Made by a program: the position numbers and the translations under genes. The notes under the pieces were generated by a model. It made no database searches. It worked only from the letters and a program-made list of their open reading frames with translations, and was not told where the DNA came from. Source: a virus. Taken from it: a DNA stretch of 47,964 bases. This document shows positions 30,229 to 37,258 of this stretch, piece after piece. The stretch is from IMG/VR virus record IMGVR_UViG_3300015262_000006, positions 1 to 47,964 of that record. The stretch is one strand, 5' to 3'. Positions within the stretch are counted from its first letter, which is position 1, and each line of letters begins with the position of its first letter.

Positions 30229-31131
30229 ATGGGCGAGCCAATCATCCCAAGAAGCGAAACGGACCCAACCGGCCAGCAGGCGAGAGTCCAGAAGGCTATC
30301 AAGGACTTCAATCGTCGCATTGACGCTGTGCAGAAAGGCGTGCTGGCTATCCTGAAGCGCATTCCGTATAAGGTCGTCACCCTGAACGCGGTTAATGCAG
30401 AGCAGAAGACGTACATTTTCGAACTTGACGATTTCACGCTATCCAACATGGATAACGAGATTGCGATGCTGATTGGCCAGCTAATCGATGAAGGTACGCC
30501 GCAAACGAACTGGTTTATGTCTAGCTACATTACCCCTGCATACGTGCAAGGTACTGCCCTAACAATGGCAAACCTGACGATTCAGTCGGAGGCCTACGCA
30601 GTTAGTAGACCGCATCTAGATTCACTGTTGACTAGCGCGCCTTATCGTCGACGCCTAAGCCTGCTCCAGGCTCGCACGTTCAACGAAATGAAGAAGATTG
30701 CCGATGATATGACTGGTGATCTAGCCTCTACCCTCTCTCGCGGCATGGCTAGCGGTCTTAATCCACGCAAGATCGCGGAGAACATCGAAACAAGGATTGG
30801 AGTTAGTAAGTCTGATGCTAGCCGTATCGCACAAACGGAGGTTGTCGGGGCCATGCGCACGGCCCGAAGAGAAGAGGCGCAACAAGCACAGACCGATCTA
30901 GGAATTAAGACTAAGCTGATGCATCTATCAGCACTCAAGAGCACAAGCCGCGCAAGTCATATAGCTCGCCACGGTAACTTGTATACAATCCAAGAGACTG
31001 CAACCTGGTATTCGATAGTGCCAAATATGATCTACTGTTATTGCACGCAAGTTGAAGTTCTCGTTAATGATAAAGGCGAACCACTATCCCCATCTATCAT
31101 CGCTCGCGCAAAAGCTAAACTTGACAAATAG
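30229..31131 (+). CDS. MuF-like minor head protein (head morphogenesis)
   Basis: This 300-residue protein follows the portal. The C-terminal part holds the MuF-domain pattern: SRIAQTEVVGAMRTARREEA, then LSALKSTSRASHIARHGNLY with R and H, and TWYSIVPNMIYCYCTQVEVL with the Cys pair. The N-terminal half is helical. Such proteins are minor capsid or injected proteins. AGAGGA stands 5 bases before the ATG. The gene is followed by a strong bidirectional terminator. Confidence 0.85.
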   Translation: MGEPIIPRSETDPTGQQARVQKAIKDFNRRIDAVQKGVLAILKRIPYKVVTLNAVNAEQKTYIFELDDFTLSNMDNEIAMLIGQLIDEGTPQTNWFMSSYITPAYVQGTALTMANLTIQSEAYAVSRPHLDSLLTSAPYRRRLSLLQARTFNEMKKIADDMTGDLASTLSRGMASGLNPRKIAENIETRIGVSKSDASRIAQTEVVGAMRTARREEAQQAQTDLGIKTKLMHLSALKSTSRASHIARHGNLYTIQETATWYSIVPNMIYCYCTQVEVLVNDKGEPLSPSIIARAKAKLDK

Positions 31132-31181
31132 GAAAACACCAAAACTCAAATGTCCAAGATTTATGGAATGTGGACACAAGA

Positions 31182-31209
31182 AAAAGGCCTCATTGCGAGG
31201 CCTTTTGTT
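31182..31209. terminator. Bidirectional terminator
   Basis: The stem AAAAGGCCTC/GAGGCCTTTT with a 5-base loop lies between convergent operons and can stop both. A weaker inverted repeat, TGTCCA/TGGACA, precedes it at 31151-31176. Confidence 0.9.
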
Positions 31210-31380
31210 TTACTGCCAGATCTGGATGATTAGGCCGATGGGTATCGATACTAAGCTTATCAAAGCAATATAAGCCCAGAATGTAACCATCGGTTTACGC
31301 GAGGCCTTCTGACATGCAGAGAACATGAAAAGACTAAACGCGAATACTATTAGCGAACTTAACGCCACTTGCCAACCCAT
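31210..31380 (-). CDS. Small two-span membrane protein (56 aa)
   Basis: This frame starts in a TGATG overlap with the preceding gene and ends at the terminator. The product has two hydrophobic segments (VALSSLIVFAFSLFMFSA; FWAYIALISLVSIPIGLII) joined by a basic loop (CQKASRKP). Overlap with its neighbour and clear topology support it. Function unknown. Confidence 0.65.
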   Translation of the reverse strand: MGWQVALSSLIVFAFSLFMFSACQKASRKPMVTFWAYIALISLVSIPIGLIIQIWQ

Positions 31381-31907
31381 CACACCACCTCCCGCTTAAA
31401 CCCAGCATCAACCAACCTAGCAGCAGTCACGCGGCAATCTACTTGCGCGATGTCCATTAGTTCGCGGATGGCGGATTCGCGTTGGTCGCGCGCAATATCT
31501 TCTTCGGTCTTGATTGCGCGGAATTCATCAGCCCATCTAGCGGTTGTCTTTTCGATATCAACTACTAGCAGTTCAGATTGAGACATCTCATCGTTCTTAT
31601 AGACGACTTCGCATCGCCGCCAAAGATAATTAGATTGGCCAGGAAGAAGAATGCGCGCCTCGCAAATCGTACCTACCGGCGGCAACCCATCTTCCGGACC
31701 CGGCCATTGTTTAGGCTTTGGGCGTTCGATCATTTCTTCAATATCATGCCGAACGTTTCCCCATTTGCACCAATGGGGATATTCAGAAGCCGGGGGCCAA
31801 TAAAACCACTGGCCATTATCGAATTTCATGAAGCTATTAATACGTCTATCGCATGCGTCCCAATGAGTAGCATCATCAGGCGCCAAACTCCAATCAACCT
31901 TGCTCAT
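31380..31907 (-). CDS. Modular hypothetical protein A
   Basis: The 175-residue protein is built from three modules found elsewhere in this genome. The N-terminus MSKVDWSLAPDDATHWDACD resembles that of the gene at 37058-37258. The middle GLPPVGTICEARILLPGQSN and the C-terminal RAIKTEEDIARDQRESAIRE resemble the product of 44906-45382. It has many tryptophans in the first half. I know no biochemical function. It overlaps the preceding gene by four bases. Confidence 0.75.
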   Translation of the reverse strand: MSKVDWSLAPDDATHWDACDRRINSFMKFDNGQWFYWPPASEYPHWCKWGNVRHDIEEMIERPKPKQWPGPEDGLPPVGTICEARILLPGQSNYLWRRCEVVYKNDEMSQSELLVVDIEKTTARWADEFRAIKTEEDIARDQRESAIRELMDIAQVDCRVTAARLVDAGFKREVV

Positions 31908-32197
31908 AACCTAACCCCGTCCGCGTCATATTGTGGGTGATGTTTCTTCAGCTCGGCAATGTAGGTGCCTGCTACGTATTCGAAGTCTGACTCTGTGAAA
32001 ATGTCGTTCGAGAAATAGGCCGCACGGTCTGGATAGTAGACCCAGGCGTTCTCGGCGTTGAATGGTTGAGCGCTAAGGCGAACCTGTACGCTTGTGCTAG
32101 ATACGTCTACATGCGCCGATACATTTCCTGCCTCGCTGACATCCATTGCCAGCGATACGATTTCATTTGTTAGATTGCGTTCTTTTTCGGTAGCCAC
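31904..32197 (-). CDS. Hypothetical protein (97 aa)
   Basis: It starts at GTG with GGAGGG 6 bases upstream. The product has LTNEIVSLAMDVSEAGNVSA, then VQVRLSAQPFNAENAWVYYP, and ends in ELKKHHPQYDADGVRL. Similar small accessory proteins of unknown role occur in phages. It follows the methyltransferase gene after a 57-base gap and overlaps the next gene. Confidence 0.65.
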   Translation of the reverse strand: MATEKERNLTNEIVSLAMDVSEAGNVSAHVDVSSTSVQVRLSAQPFNAENAWVYYPDRAAYFSNDIFTESDFEYVAGTYIAELKKHHPQYDADGVRL

Positions 32198-32253
32198 TGT
32201 GTACCCTCCGTTTATGTTCGCTGAATGTAGCGCGGGATTCGGCTCGTGTCTAT

Positions 32254-33012
32254 TTATTTGCTCAAGATATCGAATGCTGTTGCTGCCAAGCGTGGAACTT
32301 GTCCATTTCCAATTGCCTTAAGTCGGTCCATCCCAAAGGCCACATCATGACCGATTCTGCGAACAAGGGATTCAGGTAGATCGGATCTTCCTCGCAAGTC
32401 CTCAATCCCTCTGACATCTTCGCCCCACGGTAGTCTGGAGAACCGATATAGCGCCTTTTCTGCGATCCCTTGCCCTCGTTTGCGCCTGTTGTTGGTAGCG
32501 ACAATCCAGATCCGCTCTCGTAGGTGAACTCCGCCGACGTCACGACATGAAAGCACTCCCCATTCCGCATCGAACCCCATCTTGGCCAGGTCTGCAAGGA
32601 CGACTCCGAGTCCTCGAAGAGTGAGCGCTGGGCTATTTTCCACAAGGACGTATTCGGGGTCAACCTCGCAAACGATTCTTCCCATTTGCTTCCAGAGGCC
32701 GGATCTGTTTCCTTCGATACCAGCCCCATTCCCGGCAACTGATATGTCCTGACACGGGAATCCGCCAGAAACCACCTCAACAAGTCCGCGCCACGGTCTT
32801 CCGTCAAAACTGCACACGTCAGACCAAATTGGGAAAGGTTTGAGTGCTCCATCGTTTTGTCGTTGCGCCAGAACTTGTGCTGCGTAGGCATCACGCTCAA
32901 CGGCGCAGACGGTGCGCCATCCCAAGAGGTGGCCTCCGAGTATTCCTCCACCGGCTCCTGCAAAGAGCGCGAGTTCTCGTAATCCTGCATCAGTGCTCGA
33001 CTTATTAGCCAT
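32254..33012 (-). CDS. DNA (cytosine-5) methyltransferase
   Basis: The 252-residue protein has the C5 methyltransferase motifs: motif I LFAGAGGG (about 16-23) for AdoMet, an acidic residue in VERD (39-41), the catalytic loop SGGFPCQDIS with Cys87, ENS at 125-127, RERIWIVA (motif VIII) near 165-172, and AIGNGQVP near the end (motif X). A target-recognition region between VIII and IX is short, so recognition may be of a small site. It probably methylates phage DNA against host restriction. The same DNA holds a second long open frame (32262-33017). Confidence 0.93.
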   Translation of the reverse strand: MANKSSTDAGLRELALFAGAGGGILGGHLLGWRTVCAVERDAYAAQVLAQRQNDGALKPFPIWSDVCSFDGRPWRGLVEVVSGGFPCQDISVAGNGAGIEGNRSGLWKQMGRIVCEVDPEYVLVENSPALTLRGLGVVLADLAKMGFDAEWGVLSCRDVGGVHLRERIWIVATNNRRKRGQGIAEKALYRFSRLPWGEDVRGIEDLRGRSDLPESLVRRIGHDVAFGMDRLKAIGNGQVPRLAATAFDILSK

Positions 33013-33017
33013 GACAT
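32262..33017 (-). CDS. Overlapping frame in methyltransferase gene (putative protein)
   Basis: In a different frame of the same strand, an ATG 5 bases upstream of the methyltransferase ATG opens 251 codons that span nearly the whole methyltransferase gene. The product contains SLQTWPRWGSMRNGECF, LSLPTTGANEGKG and LNPLFAESVMMWPLGWTDL, ending MDKFHAWQQQH. I recognise these as motifs of a family often listed as phage DNA methylase or hypothetical proteins. Both starts share one short upstream region. It may be a genuine overlapping gene or a frame kept open by codon bias. No biochemical role is known to me. Confidence 0.5.
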   Translation of the reverse strand: MSWLISRALMQDYENSRSLQEPVEEYSEATSWDGAPSAPLSVMPTQHKFWRNDKTMEHSNLSQFGLTCAVLTEDRGADLLRWFLADSRVRTYQLPGMGLVSKETDPASGSKWEESFARLTPNTSLWKIAQRSLFEDSESSLQTWPRWGSMRNGECFHVVTSAEFTYESGSGLSLPTTGANEGKGSQKRRYIGSPDYRGAKMSEGLRTCEEDPIYLNPLFAESVMMWPLGWTDLRQLEMDKFHAWQQQHSIS

Positions 33018-33382
33018 TTTCCTAAATACCCCGCCAAATTCGACAAAAGATCCGCGTTATCAGTGCACAAACCTAGCACCGTATTGCATCGATTGCAAAG
33101 TATTCCTCTGACCTTTAGGCTGGCATGGCAGTGGTCAATGTGTGGCTTTGTCTGCTTGTCTCCCCAATCAAATGCCTTCTTGCAGGTTGCACAGGAATCG
33201 GCCTGATCGCTCATCATTGCCGAAAAATCTTCAGGTGTTATGCCGTATTTTCGTCTTGATTCCTGAAGATAGCTTTTACGTCTATTAGCCGCGCGATATG
33301 CCTGTACCTTTTCAGGATTCGCCAACCTCCAAGCCTTTGCTGCCTGCCTTTTTAATTCTGATGTTTTGTAGCTATCCTTCAT
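33005..33382 (-). CDS. Recombination endonuclease VII-like protein
   Basis: The 125-residue protein has a basic helical N-terminus and the endonuclease VII core: YGITPEDFSAMMSDQADSCA with TCKK (first Cys pair), HIDHCH (active-site His and Asp), ILCNRCNTVLG (second Cys pair). This His-Me finger nuclease with a structural zinc resolves branched DNA before packaging. The gene stands between terL and the methyltransferase, behind its own promoter. Its stop overlaps the methyltransferase starts. Confidence 0.88.
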   Translation of the reverse strand: MKDSYKTSELKRQAAKAWRLANPEKVQAYRAANRRKSYLQESRRKYGITPEDFSAMMSDQADSCATCKKAFDWGDKQTKPHIDHCHASLKVRGILCNRCNTVLGLCTDNADLLSNLAGYLGKCHG

Positions 33383-33406
33383 AACCCCTCCTGTTTGTAT
33401 GTAGGG

Positions 33407-33434
33407 ATTGTATATGGCTGGCAGTCAGCGTCAA
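33407..33434 (-). promoter_or_regulatory. Strong sigma70 promoter after terL
   Basis: On the minus strand TTGACG (33434-33429) and TACAAT (33412-33407) are separated by 16 bases. It drives the endonuclease VII/methyltransferase operon. The palindromic operator at 33437-33450 lies 2 bases upstream of its -35. Confidence 0.75.
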
Positions 33435-33436
33435 GT

Positions 33437-33450
33437 GTTCTCCGAAGAAT
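33437..33450. promoter_or_regulatory. Dispersed palindromic operator, site 4
   Basis: The sequence GTTCTCCGAAGAAT has two changes from the perfect palindrome. It is intergenic, between the terL stop and a strong minus promoter, which it abuts. Confidence 0.65.
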
Positions 33451-33452
33451 CG

Positions 33453-35117
33453 TTATCTGCGCATGCGGGCTGGGAGTAACACTCCACCAGACGCTTGCTT
33501 CTCGATCAGCATTTCGGCCACAGCATCGAACATAGGATCGAGTTGGTCATCGTGCTTATGCGAGTCGTCAGCGCTGAAGTCTGCGACCTCTGCCAGGAAC
33601 GGCAGAACCCAATCAGTCTTGGCGATCTGCTTCCCGTTGCTGTCTGTAGTGCGCAGGATCGGATATCCGTCCTCATTCAAGATCGCAGGCACAAACACAC
33701 GCCCGTTCTTGACATAGCTCTGAATATCTAGGCAGCGCGATACCTTGTTGTTATCAGGACCGCGAGGAATGGCCTTGATCGGGATATGCTTCTTGTTGGT
33801 CAGCGTCTGGATCAACCCAGTGCCGCTTGCCTTGTCCTCGATTGCCATATGCCGGATTTGGCCTTGATAGGTGCTATCCCATGACGACCATTCAGCCCAT
33901 GCGTCCTGCGCAGTCTTGATCAGTTCGTCAGCGTCCCACTTGCCGCGCCTAACGTCGATCAGGTAAGCGTTGTTATCGACACCAAGGCCCCACAACTCAA
34001 ACACGGAGTAGTCGTTCTGCTCGCCTTTCTTCTGCGCTGTATCCGCGTATACGGCTCTCCACTGCATTTGCGGAAGCTGCTCGTAACGTTGTAGCCATGC
34101 AGAATCAAGAAGGCCGCCAGTAAGCGCTTGAGGGCGTTGCATGTACTGAGACATGAACGTGTACTCATCTCGCTCCCAAAGCGACATGAGGTCGTTAACG
34201 TGTTCCATTTCCGGCCAATATGACCAGTATCGAACGCCGCCCTTCTCGACTGAATCCGTATCCTTAACCGTATCCCAGCACATTTGCCGGTATGGCTCAG
34301 GCAGAGTGGCTATGTAGTCCTCTGTGACCAGCGCAGGGATCGCGATGTTCTTGAACTCTACACCCATGCCGCCAGCCATCATGAAGCCGGTAGCGTCCAT
34401 CGTGTGGAGTCGCTGCTGGATGGAAACGATAGGCGTAGGGTGTTCTTTTGACTTGTCGCCACGACGCGAGCGGAACGTGCCGGTCAATCGAGCATTGCTT
34501 GCGTCACGCTTCGTATTCGAAAGCATGTCGTCAGGTTTATTAAGGTCGTCAAAGAGCAAGCAGCCAGAAAACTCAGGCCCGAAGTAACCGGCACGACCAC
34601 CTGTAATCTGACCACCTGCTGACTTGCTGATGGTCTGCCCTACACTGCGGCCTTTCTCGTCGATCAGTTCCCACTCTTCGGCCTGGTTAACGCCAAATAT
34701 CGACGGCCATAGCTCTTGGTATTCCTTGGACGCGATAATGTCCCGCGTGCGCCTGGAGTTGCGGCGAACAAGTGAATCAGCGTAGGAAACGTTGAGGTTA
34801 CGGAACCGGCGCAGTTTCTTGGACTGAACCTTAGTATTGATGTAAGCAGGCAAATGGATAGAGAAGAACTCTGTCTTAGTGCCGCCTGGAGGAATGTTGA
34901 CGATCAGGTTTCCCGGCTTTAGCTTGCCGTTAATCAGATCGTCAATAGACGCTGCCATCATCTTGTGATGCCAGTTCACTAGAAGCCGGTCGCCCTGAAG
35001 CAACTCAAACCAGATGCGAGTGAAGTTAAGGAATGACTTCTCGGACTTCTGCTTAAGTATCAGCCTGTCCGCGAAATTCATATCCTCCCAATCAAGCAGC
35101 TTATTAGTCGAGGTCAT
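33453..35117 (-). CDS. terL: Terminase large subunit
   Basis: The 554-residue protein has the ATPase of a packaging motor: the Walker A-like segment NIPPGGTKTEFFS (about 75-87), Walker B CLLFDDLN (about 185-192), and then the nuclease domain with VYADTAQKKGEQND (Asp of the first metal site, about 358) and HKHDDQLDPM near the C-terminus. ATPase drives DNA into the procapsid and the nuclease cuts it. It overlaps terS by 14 bases. Confidence 0.95.
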   Translation of the reverse strand: MTSTNKLLDWEDMNFADRLILKQKSEKSFLNFTRIWFELLQGDRLLVNWHHKMMAASIDDLINGKLKPGNLIVNIPPGGTKTEFFSIHLPAYINTKVQSKKLRRFRNLNVSYADSLVRRNSRRTRDIIASKEYQELWPSIFGVNQAEEWELIDEKGRSVGQTISKSAGGQITGGRAGYFGPEFSGCLLFDDLNKPDDMLSNTKRDASNARLTGTFRSRRGDKSKEHPTPIVSIQQRLHTMDATGFMMAGGMGVEFKNIAIPALVTEDYIATLPEPYRQMCWDTVKDTDSVEKGGVRYWSYWPEMEHVNDLMSLWERDEYTFMSQYMQRPQALTGGLLDSAWLQRYEQLPQMQWRAVYADTAQKKGEQNDYSVFELWGLGVDNNAYLIDVRRGKWDADELIKTAQDAWAEWSSWDSTYQGQIRHMAIEDKASGTGLIQTLTNKKHIPIKAIPRGPDNNKVSRCLDIQSYVKNGRVFVPAILNEDGYPILRTTDSNGKQIAKTDWVLPFLAEVADFSADDSHKHDDQLDPMFDAVAEMLIEKQASGGVLLPARMRR

Positions 35118-35598
35118 CGAGCTTGTTCCCCAGCTCTAGTTCGGCCTGCTTGTAGTCTGCTGGGGAGTAGTTGACGTGCGTGACAGTGCCGGAGTTACTG
35201 ACTTCCGACTTCTCGACAAGACCGATATCCCGCGCAATCAGCGTAGGGTTCATGAGCCCAGCAACGGCGTTCTCGAACTTGTATTGTTTCATGCGATCCT
35301 CGATCTCGTCGCAGACAAGGTCGAACTCTTCGCTGATGCGGTAGTTCTGCCAGGTATGGCGATGTATACCGAGGTATAGGCATAGACCGGTGATGGTCAC
35401 GGCGCGAGGCTTCTTAAGTTGCGCAGTGAGGATTGTCCCCTGAGATGAGAAGTGCTTCTCTTCAATCAGCGGGTGAGCATCTGCCCACTCAAGATACGCC
35501 AGGCATGATTCGCGCAGATCATCAGGCGTCTCAAACGCCCGAGTCCGCCCGACTGTTGAGGTCTTATCCCCGGTGTGTACTATTGGCTTAGCAGCCAT
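35104..35598 (-). CDS. terS: Terminase small subunit
   Basis: The 164-residue protein has an N-terminal region with TPDDLRESCLAYLEWADAHP, an HTH-like segment (VTITGLCLYLGIHRHTWQNY), and the helical part EDRMKQYKFENAVAGLMNPT followed by LIARDIGLVEKSEV. This series is characteristic of the P22-type DNA-packaging family. It binds the packaging site and feeds DNA to TerL. Its ribosome site lies in the 3' arm of a terminator-like hairpin. Confidence 0.9.
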   Translation of the reverse strand: MAAKPIVHTGDKTSTVGRTRAFETPDDLRESCLAYLEWADAHPLIEEKHFSSQGTILTAQLKKPRAVTITGLCLYLGIHRHTWQNYRISEEFDLVCDEIEDRMKQYKFENAVAGLMNPTLIARDIGLVEKSEVSNSGTVTHVNYSPADYKQAELELGNKLDDLD

Positions 35599-35621
35599 AA
35601 AAAAGCCCTCCGATTAGAGGG
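35599..35621 (-). terminator. Terminator-like hairpin containing the terS ribosome site
   Basis: On the minus strand CCCTC TAATCG GAGGG CTTTTTT is followed immediately by the terS ATG. The 3' arm GGAGGG is also the only ribosome site. The hairpin may stop holin transcripts and also hide the terS start. Confidence 0.75.
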
Positions 35622-35639
35622 ATATCTTAGCATTTTCCG

Positions 35640-35969
35640 CTATTCCGCTGCTTTCTTATCTGCAAACTTGGCAGCGAATGCCTTAACCTGATCAATCCCG
35701 AAGACTGCAACTGCACCACCGATAGCGAAACACCAGCCGTTAGACAGACCGAACGCCTCTACTGCTGAGCCTGCCATGAAGGTGATAATCCCGCCACCAC
35801 TCACCTCTAACAGCGCAGTCCAAAACGTTCGCTCCTTATTACGAAACGCCATCACAGTACTCAGCGCGACGTTCATAACAGCGGCTTTCAGTGGTTCTGG
35901 CAAGCTGGCCCAGAATTGAGCAATTACGCTTGGGTCGCTAGTTGGGTCGCTCATTGGTGACTTCTTCAT
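35640..35969 (-). CDS. Holin (phage holin superfamily III-like) with possible dual start
   Basis: The product from the ATG at 35969 is 109 residues. It has three hydrophobic helices: PLKAAVMNVALSTVMAF, TFWTALLEVSGGGIITFMAG, and WCFAIGGAVAVFGIDQVKAF, and ends with FADKKAAE. This matches the lambda-like holin fold found with the phage_holin_3 families. The start MKKSPM gives two ATGs five codons apart (35969 and 35954). The two lysines between them recall the holin/antiholin pair of lambda S. It is far from the endolysin. Confidence 0.72.
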   Translation of the reverse strand: MKKSPMSDPTSDPSVIAQFWASLPEPLKAAVMNVALSTVMAFRNKERTFWTALLEVSGGGIITFMAGSAVEAFGLSNGWCFAIGGAVAVFGIDQVKAFAAKFADKKAAE

Positions 35970-36013
35970 GGGTGATAGGTCTGGATGTAGTGGAATGTAA
36001 TCCATTTGAACCA

Positions 36014-36022
36014 ATTGTATCA
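36014..36022 (-). promoter_or_regulatory. Extended -10 promoter for holin
   Basis: On the minus strand TGATACAAT matches an extended -10 (TGn TACAAT). Transcription from it would begin inside longer in-frame starts, which favours the ATGs at 35969 or 35954 for the holin. Confidence 0.4.
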
Positions 36023-36064
36023 GTTGTGGTTCCATGGCGTCTGGCCATCACTTTTTGTTGCTCA

Positions 36065-36115
36065 TAAAAAAGCCCCGATTTGAGCATAACCATTTCTGGT
36101 CATAGGCTTGGGGCT
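36065..36115 (-). terminator. Long nested terminator hairpin
   Basis: On the minus strand AGCCCC pairs with GGGGCT across about 33 bases that contain an inner stem (ATGACCA/TGGTTAT, GAAA loop), then six T. It terminates the short non-coding interval upstream of the holin. Confidence 0.7.
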
Positions 36116-36290
36116 GTGTTGTTACAGTGCTTCAAGAGCTACATCAATCCAGAAGCTAACAGGATTTCAGGTCCTGCGCTGGCATTGTCACTGGATGCAA
36201 GAATGATAACACATGCATAAAAATGCACATATTCTGCCAGTTTTGATGAAAAACGGTAATTTAATGCACATTCTGAAGAAAAGCATGCAT
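36116..36290. other. Gene-free interval with repeats
   Basis: No frame of useful length is seen. The sequence has two copies of CATGCATAAAAA (36212 and 36284) and two of ATGCACAT(A)TTCTG (36223 and 36263), and is AT-rich. It lies between two minus-facing terminators, so a short separate transcript or a control region is plausible. Confidence 0.6.
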
Positions 36291-36322
36291 AAAAAAAGCC
36301 CATCGGACGGTTCACGATGGGC
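36291..36322 (-). terminator. Terminator ending the long early operon
   Basis: On the minus strand GCCCATCG/CGATGGGC encloses a 9-base loop and is followed by seven T. It lies downstream of the last small gene at 36368-36592. Confidence 0.9.
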
Positions 36323-36367
36323 CAAGGTGCAGCGGGCGACGGAGGGGAGGTCATCGCTTAAGGTAGA

Positions 36368-36592
36368 TTATGCCATAGCTTTATACATCGGTGCGCATTT
36401 AATTCTAAGCTCAAGATCGCGCTCGGTCTGTGCACGATCAGAAAGCCAGGATTTCAGCTTGATTCGTAGGGTTGATCCCTTGTCACAATGCATAGCCTTG
36501 TCTCGGAAACGCTCATAAGCAGCAAAGCCAATCTCGCTCAAGGTCATCATGGCCTCGGCGTTGATTGCGTCCACGTCGTGAATAGTTGTCAT
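36368..36592 (-). CDS. Small hypothetical protein (74 aa)
   Basis: The product is helical and soluble (ITYPE not assignable): MMTLSEIGFAAYERFRDKAM and STLRIKLKSWLSDRAQTERD. It overlaps its upstream neighbour by four bases and is the last gene before a strong terminator. No family recognised. Confidence 0.6.
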   Translation of the reverse strand: MTTIHDVDAINAEAMMTLSEIGFAAYERFRDKAMHCDKGSTLRIKLKSWLSDRAQTERDLELRIKCAPMYKAMA

Positions 36593-36870
36593 GGCTTCAC
36601 CTTTAGGCCTGCGGATTCGATTATTTTCTGGATATCCTCAATCGCCGAATCGTATCCGCCGTCGAAGTCTGGGTAAGTTGATCCCGATAGCTTTGGCAGC
36701 TCAATCACAACTGATTCTCGTGAGGCTTGCCAAATATCCCAAAGCATTTGAGTTGTTTGGTTCCTGTATCCTCCATCCATTGCTCGGGCAGGAACAAACT
36801 TCCCCGTGATAGCTAGACAGATTTCTTTGGCCGACATCTCGAACTCTTCCCGCATTTTATCATTACTCAC
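36589..36870 (-). CDS. Hypothetical protein (93 aa)
   Basis: I place the start at GTG (36870), which overlaps the previous stop as GTGA and has GGAGG 8 bases upstream. An internal ATG at 36855 lacks a good site. Sequence includes MREEFEMSAKEICLAITGKF, GGYRNQTTQMLWDIWQAS and a late AIEDIQKIIESAG. Phage accessory protein of unknown role. Confidence 0.6.
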   Translation of the reverse strand: MSNDKMREEFEMSAKEICLAITGKFVPARAMDGGYRNQTTQMLWDIWQASRESVVIELPKLSGSTYPDFDGGYDSAIEDIQKIIESAGLKVKP

Positions 36871-37061
36871 TTCGTCGCCCTCCACCAGTACCAAGCATCC
36901 ATTGCGTAACGATAAGGCCAGAATACTGACCAGACTGCCCATGCGCAGATCCATTCCCAGTATGGTGCGCCGACTGGCAGTGAATTGATCTTGTAGTGGA
37001 ATACCAACGGCCAGTAGCTGAAGAACCCGACTGCCAGGTAGATTGTGATTAGGGTTGTCAT
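36867..37061 (-). CDS. Small Trp-rich membrane protein (64 aa)
   Basis: The start is in an ATGA overlap with GAGG 8 bases upstream. The product begins MTTLITIYLAVGFFSYWPLV, a membrane segment, and later has WICAWAVWSVFWPY, with eleven tryptophans and tyrosines near the interface. Function unknown. Confidence 0.6.
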   Translation of the reverse strand: MTTLITIYLAVGFFSYWPLVFHYKINSLPVGAPYWEWICAWAVWSVFWPYRYAMDAWYWWRATK

Positions 37062-37258
37062 GGGCGAGCCTCGGTGAAATCCCAGCAGCATTTCCTTAGG
37101 TCGAAAAACATCCAGTTCCTAGCAATGTCATCATCCCATATGGCTCTTGCCCCGTCTTCATATAGCGATGCCCAGCAGTACACGACTCCATTGAATCCAT
37201 TTTGCTGAACTAATACGCTCGCCCAATCAGGTGCGCGACTCCAATCTGGCTTGCTCAT
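37058..37258 (-). CDS. Small protein with W-x-x-APDWA module
   Basis: The 66-residue product begins MSKPDWSRAPDWASVLVQQN and contains GVVYCWASLYEDGARAIWDD. This N-terminal module is shared with the proteins at 31380-31907 and, in part, 38858-39409. The start lies in ATGA with GGGGG upstream. Function unknown. Confidence 0.65.
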   Translation of the reverse strand: MSKPDWSRAPDWASVLVQQNGFNGVVYCWASLYEDGARAIWDDDIARNWMFFDLRKCCWDFTEARP

